Assembly (NCBI RefSeq): GCF_000022085.1
Contig: NC_011894.1
Coordinates: 6,198,501 to 6,262,500 of the forward strand
DNA from: Methylobacterium nodulans ORS 2060
GTDB taxonomy: Bacteria; Pseudomonadota; Alphaproteobacteria; Rhizobiales; Beijerinckiaceae
Direction: 5' to 3'
DNA length: 64,000 bases
Both the position numbers and the translations under genes were made by a program. The notes below the pieces were generated by a model. That model made no database searches and had not been told where the DNA came from. It worked only from the letters and a program-made list of their open reading frames with translations. Below, piece after piece: positions 54,624 to 64,000 of this stretch. Position 1 is the first letter of the stretch. The number at the start of each line of letters is the position of its first letter.

Positions 54624-55343
54624 TCACGAGGCTGGGGCGTCCTCGACCCGGTAGCGAAGCCAGACGGTGCCACCATCCAGGGTTTCGGTACGGAAGTGCC
54701 GGAGCGCCCGGCCGGCCGCGGGCTTTTCGTCGGGGGCACCACGATAATCGAAGATGCTCGGCACGCCCGCGAGGCCGTCGATGGCCGGATGCACGAGCAG
54801 GCTGACCTCGTCGATCAGGCCGGCCTTGAGGAAAGCGCCGTTGATGGCACCGCCGCCCTCCAGGAGCAGCGTGCCCACGCCGAAGACCTCTCCGAGGGTG
54901 GCCATGGCACCGGCCAAGTCGTGTCCATCCGGGCCAGCGAACAGGTATGATACACCGTCCTCCCGGAGCTCGGCGAGGTAAGCGTCCGTGACACCCTCTC
55001 CCAGGACCGCCACGACGTGGTCGCCGCCGACGTCGTCCTGCCCGTAGTGGACCTTGCCGTGCGGGTCGATGGCGACGGCCAGGTCGCGCCCTTTCCTGTC
55101 TGCGACATGGGTCCCGCGCAGTTCGGCCGGGATGGCGGCCAGGGTCCTCGGCTTGCCTTTGGCGATCTCGGCCATGGTCGTACGGCCCACGATCCAGCCC
55201 TCGCCGTTGAGACATCCGGCGACCTCCTCGTAGTGGCGGTGGAGCAGACCGGCCTCGATGCCTTTGGCCGGCGGCGTCCAACGCCCGACGAGGAGGCGCC
55301 CGTCGACCGAGCTCACCATGTGGCAGATGATCTTGGGACGCAT
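54624..55343 (-). CDS. RibD C-terminal/DHFR-like reductase
   Basis: The 239-residue protein begins MRPKIICHMVSSVDGRLLVG and contains GWIVGRTTMAEIAKGKPRT, VVAVLGEGVTDAYLAELRED, LLLEGGGAINGAFLKAGLID and a C-terminal VWLRYRVEDA. This is the NADPH-dependent dihydrofolate-reductase/RibD-C fold used by stand-alone reductases of unknown substrate. It is last in the reductase cluster, 46 nt after the MFS gene. Confidence 0.87.
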   Translation of the reverse strand: MRPKIICHMVSSVDGRLLVGRWTPPAKGIEAGLLHRHYEEVAGCLNGEGWIVGRTTMAEIAKGKPRTLAAIPAELRGTHVADRKGRDLAVAIDPHGKVHYGQDDVGGDHVVAVLGEGVTDAYLAELREDGVSYLFAGPDGHDLAGAMATLGEVFGVGTLLLEGGGAINGAFLKAGLIDEVSLLVHPAIDGLAGVPSIFDYRGAPDEKPAAGRALRHFRTETLDGGTVWLRYRVEDAPAS

Positions 55344-55389
55344 GAGCCTAGGCTCCCTATTGTTGTCGTTATGTCCAGGCGGATGGCGA

Positions 55390-56652
55390 TCAGGCCGCCT
55401 TGGTCAGGCGAGCACATATCGCGCTCCCCAGGCCGGCAAGGGCGATGACCCAGCCCATCGGCCATGGCGTCCCGTCGGCGAAGGCACCAACGAGCCCGGC
55501 GCCGAGGATGCCGCTGCCGTAATGGATCGCGCCAACCAGGGCCGAGACGGCTCCGGCGAGTTCCGGGAAGCCGGCGAGCGCCCCGGCAACCGAGTTGGCA
55601 ACGATGAAGCCGGTCGCTGCGATGAAGCCGAACAGCGGCACCACCAGCCCTGCGAGACCGCCCCAGCCCGTTCCCGCCGCGACGGCCAGGGCCACTCCGG
55701 ACAGGGCTGCCCCAACCGCGCCCCAGGCGAGCAGCCGGTCGCCGCCGAGGCGGGTCACCAGCCGTGCGTTCACGAGGTTGGTGACCATGATGCCGACAAT
55801 GCCGGCCCCGAACAGGAGCCCGTAGAGCTGCGGCGGCACGTGGTTGTAGGTGATGTAGGCGAAAGGCGAGCCTGCGATGTAGGCGTACATCCCGCCGTAG
55901 AAGAAGCCACCGGCACCGGCATAGCCGAGGAGCCGCGGCTCGCGCAGCAGGCTGCCGTAGCGCGCGAAGGCGCGGGCCAGCGGCTCGCGGTTGCGCCGTG
56001 CCGCCGGCAATGTCTCGGGCATTGTCGCCAGCGCGGCGAGCGTCACCAGGCCGACCCCGACCAGCACCCAGAAGATCGCCCGCCAGCCGGCAAGCGCGAG
56101 CACCTGCCCGCCGAGGAGCGGCCCGAGCAGCGGCGCCACGGCCATGACGGTCATCAGCGTCGAGAACATCGAGGCCGCGCGGTTGCCGGCGTAGAGGTCG
56201 CGGACCATGGCTCGGGCGAGCACAACGCCTGCGCAGGCGCCGACCGCCTGTACGACCCGCCATGCGATCATCTGGGTGGCCGTCCAGGAGAGTGCGCAGC
56301 CGGCAGAGCCCAGCACGAACAGGAGGAGCCCGATGGCCACCGGCCCGCGACGCCCATGCCGGTCGCCGAGCGGTCCCCAGAGAAGCTGCCCAAGGCTGAA
56401 GCCGACCAGGTAGCCGGCGACGGTGAGCTCCATTGTGCCGGTGTCCGAGCCTAGGCTGGTGGCCATGGTCGGCAGGGCCGGCAGGTAGAGGTCGGTCGAG
56501 ATCGAGGCGAAGCCCATCAGGGCGCTGAGCACCCCGAGCACCTGCCAGCTATGGTGGGCGGCCACGGCCTGTGGCGGTGCTCCGGCACCCGTCTGGGTCG
56601 TGCCACCGGATTCCGGGCCCGTGAGCCGTTCGGCTTGTGTGGTCGTCAGCAT
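55390..56652 (-). CDS. MFS exporter, Bcr/CflA type
   Basis: The 420-residue protein has 12 predicted helices and the DHA1 drug-exporter signatures: SISTDLYLPALPTMA (Bcr/CflA motif D1), GQLLWGPLGDRHGRRGPVAI (motif A) and LARAMVRDLYAG (motif B region). It exports drugs or metabolites by proton antiport. Start ATG 56652 is used because the following 45 residues form a normal cytoplasmic N-terminus. It sits between an aldo/keto reductase and the RibD-like gene and may remove the products or toxins handled by the cluster. Confidence 0.9.
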   Translation of the reverse strand: MLTTTQAERLTGPESGGTTQTGAGAPPQAVAAHHSWQVLGVLSALMGFASISTDLYLPALPTMATSLGSDTGTMELTVAGYLVGFSLGQLLWGPLGDRHGRRGPVAIGLLLFVLGSAGCALSWTATQMIAWRVVQAVGACAGVVLARAMVRDLYAGNRAASMFSTLMTVMAVAPLLGPLLGGQVLALAGWRAIFWVLVGVGLVTLAALATMPETLPAARRNREPLARAFARYGSLLREPRLLGYAGAGGFFYGGMYAYIAGSPFAYITYNHVPPQLYGLLFGAGIVGIMVTNLVNARLVTRLGGDRLLAWGAVGAALSGVALAVAAGTGWGGLAGLVVPLFGFIAATGFIVANSVAGALAGFPELAGAVSALVGAIHYGSGILGAGLVGAFADGTPWPMGWVIALAGLGSAICARLTKAA

Positions 56653-56713
56653 GAACTCCGACCCGTTTCTTGAAGGCGGGCGCACCGCGGTGGCGCACCC
56701 GGTAGCGGTTCGC

Positions 56714-58142
<1,429 letters not shown>

Positions 58143-58290
58143 CTGCTTCACCTTCGCTGTCCCGGACGCCGGCCGAGGCCGCGCTCCAGAAGTCAGATGA
58201 AGGTAGCCTTCAGACGGACCTCTAATTAGGTGGCCAAACCCGCATGAGGCTATGAGCTAGGCTCATCAATGCGGCGGGAACGTACGGGCC

Positions 58291-58886
58291 TCAGGCCAAC
58301 CCGTGGACGCCGAGGCTGGCTCGCGGCTGGAGGCCGGGCGTGGTCGCGAGCCTGACCACGAGGTCGGCCACGCTCTTGCGCGAAACGGTCTTGGTCGCGT
58401 TCGCGAAGGGTTCGCCCTTCTCGGTCGTGCCGTAGGCGATGACGTCGCGGTCGTTCAACCAGGCGGGCCGGAGGACCGTGTAGTCGAGGTCGGACGCCTC
58501 GATGACCGCGGCCGACTTGCGGTACGGGTCGAGGACGCTCCCGTACCGCTCGCCCGGCACCTCGTCGTAGATGCCCATCGAGGCGATGAAGATCAGCCTC
58601 CGGACACCGGCCGCGGCCATCGCTCGCACGATGGTCTGCGCCTGCCGCTCCATCGGCCCGGCGAGGTTGGCGTAGACGACGTCCTGCCCGACCATGATCT
58701 GGATCAGGGCACCTCGTCGAGCACGTCGCCTTCCACCACGCGCGCGCGGGCGTTGCCGGCAAGGTCGCACAGTCGCCGCGCGTTGCGCAGGTAGAGCGTC
58801 AGGCCGACGTCGGTCCCCTTCAGGAAGAGATCGGGGGCCACCCGAGCGATCTGCCCGTGTGCCCCGAGGATCAAGACGTTGGTCAA
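58291..58886 (-). pseudogene. NAD(P)-binding (NmrA/SDR-like) protein, one frameshift
   Basis: Frame 1 from ATG 58886 reads [20 protein letters not shown] (Rossmann glycine motif) to VVEGDVLDE; near 58707 one G seems missing. The second frame continues [53 protein letters not shown] and [13 protein letters not shown]. Together they form a normal 200-residue NAD(P)H-binding protein of the YbjT/NmrA kind. It may be a recent mutation or a sequencing error; neighbours are intact. Confidence 0.8.
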
Positions 58887-58988
58887 GCGGCGGTCCTCTC
58901 GTGCCGTGAAGGGGACATCCCCCCGTGCGGATGCCTCGGCCGCCGCCGGTCCCGTGCTCGGGCCGGCGACGGAGGTCGGTGAGGCTCG

Positions 58989-62153
<3,165 letters not shown>

Positions 62154-62235
62154 TCACAGAGCCGCAGGGGCCACTCGTTCCGATTTCGGGTGTGGGGCAG
62201 CCGGCAGTCTCAAGAGGGCGGCCGCGGGCTCGCGC

Positions 62236-63315
62236 TCAGGCCTTGAGCGAGGCCATGTCGATGACGAAGCGGTACTTCACGTCGCTTCGCAGCATCCGCT
62301 CGTAGGCGGCGTTGATGTCCTGGATCCGGATGACCTCGACGTCCGAGACGATGCCGTGCTCGCCGCAGAAATCGAGCAGCTCCTGCGTCTCGGGCAGGCC
62401 GCCGATGACGGAGCCGGCCACCGCCTTGCGGCCCATGATCATCGGCACCGAGTTCACGGCGGGCTCCAGGGGCCCGAGATAGCCGACCAGCACGAGCGTC
62501 CCGCTCAGGGCCAGCGTCGGCATGTATGGGTTGAGGTCGTGGGCGTAGGGGACTGTGTCGATGATCAGGTCGAACTCGCCCTTAACCGAGGCCATTTGCG
62601 CCTCGTCGGTTGAGAGCACGACGCGGTCGGCGCCGAGGCAGCGCGCGTCCTGCTCCTTGCCCGGCGAACGGGTGAACAGGGTGACGTTGGCGCCCAGCGT
62701 GCTGGCGAGCTTCAGGGCCATGTGGCCAAGCCCGCCCAGGCCGACAACGGCAACCTTGCTGCCCTTGCCCACCTTCCAGTGCCGCAGCGGCGACCAGGTG
62801 GTGATGCCGGCGCACAGAAGCGGGGCGGCCCCTTCCAGGTCGAGGGCGTCCGGGATCCTGAGCACGAAGCGGTCCGAGACGACGATCCGCTCCGAGTAGC
62901 CGCCAAAGGTCGGCATGCCGTCGTGCCGGTCCTTGTCGTCGTAGGTCAGGGTCGGGAGTTCCTCGCAATACTGCTCCAGGCCTTGGCCGCAGGCCGAGCA
63001 AGGCCGGCAGGAATCCACGAGGCAGCCGACGCCGACGCGGTCGCCGGCCTTGAAGCGGGTGACCTCCGGCCCGACCGCGGTCACGCGGCCGATGATCTCG
63101 TGGCCCGGCACCAGCGGGTAGGTGCTGCGGCCCCAATCATTCTGAACGTGGTGCAGGTCCGAATGACAGACGCCGCAGTAGAGGATCTCGATAACCACGT
63201 CGTCAGCGCGCGGCTCGCGCCTGTAGAAGCGGTAGGGGACGAGAGCCGCCTTGGCGGACTGCGCGGCGTAGCCCAGGACGTTCATTGCCATTCGGATGCT
63301 CGATGCCTTGGACAT
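62236..63315 (-). CDS. Zinc-dependent NAD(P) alcohol dehydrogenase (YahK/CAD type)
   Basis: The protein (359 residues from ATG 63315; 351 from ATG 63291) has catalytic-zinc ligands in LYCGVCHSDLHHVQ and VPGHEIIGRV, the structural-zinc cysteines in DSCRPCSACGQGLEQYCEE, and the Rossmann motif VVGLGGLGHMALKLA. It fits the cinnamyl-alcohol-dehydrogenase/YahK group, which reduces a wide range of aldehydes with NADPH. First gene of the cluster. An IS630 copy begins 45 bp upstream and must influence or supply its promoter. Confidence 0.92.
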   Translation of the reverse strand: MSKASSIRMAMNVLGYAAQSAKAALVPYRFYRREPRADDVVIEILYCGVCHSDLHHVQNDWGRSTYPLVPGHEIIGRVTAVGPEVTRFKAGDRVGVGCLVDSCRPCSACGQGLEQYCEELPTLTYDDKDRHDGMPTFGGYSERIVVSDRFVLRIPDALDLEGAAPLLCAGITTWSPLRHWKVGKGSKVAVVGLGGLGHMALKLASTLGANVTLFTRSPGKEQDARCLGADRVVLSTDEAQMASVKGEFDLIIDTVPYAHDLNPYMPTLALSGTLVLVGYLGPLEPAVNSVPMIMGRKAVAGSVIGGLPETQELLDFCGEHGIVSDVEVIRIQDINAAYERMLRSDVKYRFVIDMASLKA

Positions 63316-63444
63316 TTCGGGGGGCGGCGGGGGACGCCGACCGGGTACGGGATGGAAGCTAGAGCGGGGTCCGAGCGGGTTGAAACCGTGGTGATGGCAA
63401 CGCGTTGGCCGGTCCCCGGGGGGGCGGCTCAACGGAGGTGGCCC

Positions 63445-63828
63445 ATGCCCTCAGCTTTGTCTGTCGACCTGCGCCAGCGCGTCGTCTCGGCCGTTGCAGA
63501 AGGCGCCTCCTGCCATCAGGCCGCCGCGCGCTTCGGGGTCAGCGTGGCCAGCGTCAGCCGCTGGTCCAGGCAGCAGGAGGGCCAGGGAGATGTCACGCCC
63601 AAGCCCATGGGCGGCGACCAGCGCTCGCAGCGCATCGAGGCTCATGCCGAGCTCATCCTGCAGACCTACCAAGCCCACCCGCAGAGCTTCCTGCATGAGC
63701 TCTGCGAGACGCTCCAGGAGCAAGGCGTTCCGGTCAGCCGCAGTAGCCTGTCGCGCTTCTTCGCCCGGCACCGCATCACGCGGAAAAAAGGGCGACGTAC
63801 GCAGCTGAGCAGGAGCGGGAGGATGTAA
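63445..63828 (+). CDS. IS630 transposase orfA, copy 2
   Basis: Same 127-residue protein as at 18867-19250 (MPSALSVDLRQRVV start, helix-turn-helix, RITRKKGRR near the frameshift site with six A at 63784-63789). Confidence 0.87.
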   Translation: MPSALSVDLRQRVVSAVAEGASCHQAAARFGVSVASVSRWSRQQEGQGDVTPKPMGGDQRSQRIEAHAELILQTYQAHPQSFLHELCETLQEQGVPVSRSSLSRFFARHRITRKKGRRTQLSRSGRM

Positions 63829-64000
63829 AGGCGGCTCGTGAGGCGTGGTTTGCCGGCCAGCTTGAGCTGGATCCGGAGCGACTGGTGTTCCTGGATGAGA
63901 CCGCCGCCACCACCAGCATGGTCCGCCGCTACGGCTGGGCCCCGCGCGGCGAGCGTTGCCGCCTCGCGGCACCCGCAGGGCACTGGAAAACCACCACTGT
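63790..64000 (+). CDS. IS630 transposase orfB, copy 2 (partial)
   Basis: The -1 frame after the A-run gives EDVKAAREAWFAGQLELDPE then LVFLDETAATTSMVRRYGW and runs off the window edge, as in copy 1. No independent start. Confidence 0.8.

Larger units (their letters stand above)
63360..64000 (+). mobile_element. IS630-family insertion sequence, copy 2 (cut by window edge)
   Basis: Starts with TA at 63360-63361 and AGAGCGGGGTCCGAGCGGGT, and follows the sequence of copy 1 (18274-19335) in opposite orientation to the end of the window. The right end is not included. Inserted just upstream of the alcohol dehydrogenase gene. Confidence 0.9.

Overview
The window reads as a GC-rich alphaproteobacterial replicon, most likely a Methylobacterium/Methylorubrum-type organism. 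This rests on very high GC coding with long antisense shadow frames, TAT-type leaders, Gly/His-rich small secreted proteins, a chrB-chrA pair and the mix of IS6, IS630, IS5 and IS110 elements. The genus is inference from gene style, not a database match.

Left part (1-17.7 kb) is ordinary chromosome: the start of a TAT-exported protein, a hydantoinase/carbamoylase-type amidohydrolase, a nitronate monooxygenase-like flavoprotein, a serine beta-lactamase-family hydrolase, a DUF2189 membrane protein, and a minus-strand operon coding a GlcG/HbpS-like protein plus a complete peptide-type ABC importer (binding protein, two permeases, double ATPase). Then come a TPR/GT-D glycosyltransferase-like protein, a rhodanese-ChrB fusion with chrA, a Gly-rich secreted protein and a truncated glycosyltransferase. 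At 17,697-17,754 lies the 3' part (anticodon arm to CCA) of a tRNA-Leu(GAG) on the minus strand. Its 5' side faces right, as expected for an attachment scar whose integrated island lies to the right.

Middle part (17.7-54.5 kb) is accessory DNA full of insertion sequences, remnants and frameshifted genes. Its centre, between two same-orientation IS6 copies (21.1 and 44.9 kb), is the most interesting locus. On the minus strand is a giant STAND protein (NACHT ATPase plus about 30 HEAT-like repeats, about 1,801 aa). Its N-terminal domain sits in a separate frame and is joined to the ATPase through a textbook -1 frameshift signal (A AAA AAC, 9-nt spacer, 11-bp perfect stem). Divergent from it are two near-duplicate exported TPR proteins, a small one-pass membrane protein and a TIR-domain protein with one transmembrane helix. 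The last four share a short motif of the VAAGRDASHNT type, always just after a signal or membrane segment and so predicted to be on the periplasmic side. This resembles effector/receptor pairs that signal through short amyloid-type motifs. I infer a defence or cell-suicide system in which TPR proteins and the small anchor gather TIR effectors, with the NACHT protein as a possible second sensor.

The rest of the island holds an MBL-fold hydrolase, VOC and DUF1801 proteins, a subtilisin-like protease gene broken by an IS5/IS1031-type element next to a free I9-type inhibitor, two truncated serine recombinases, two Crp/Fnr regulators, a Bfd ferredoxin, a frameshifted BON protein, a universal stress protein, a short peptide with a double-glycine-like leader, a frameshifted cheB-like gene and an IS110 element.

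Right part (54.6-63.3 kb) is a compact minus-strand cluster for carbonyl or xenobiotic metabolism: a zinc alcohol dehydrogenase, four aldo/keto reductase paralogues, a frameshifted NAD(P)-binding protein, a cupin, a Bcr/CflA-type MFS exporter and a RibD/DHFR-like reductase. A second copy of the IS630 element sits 45 bp upstream of its first gene and is cut by the window edge.
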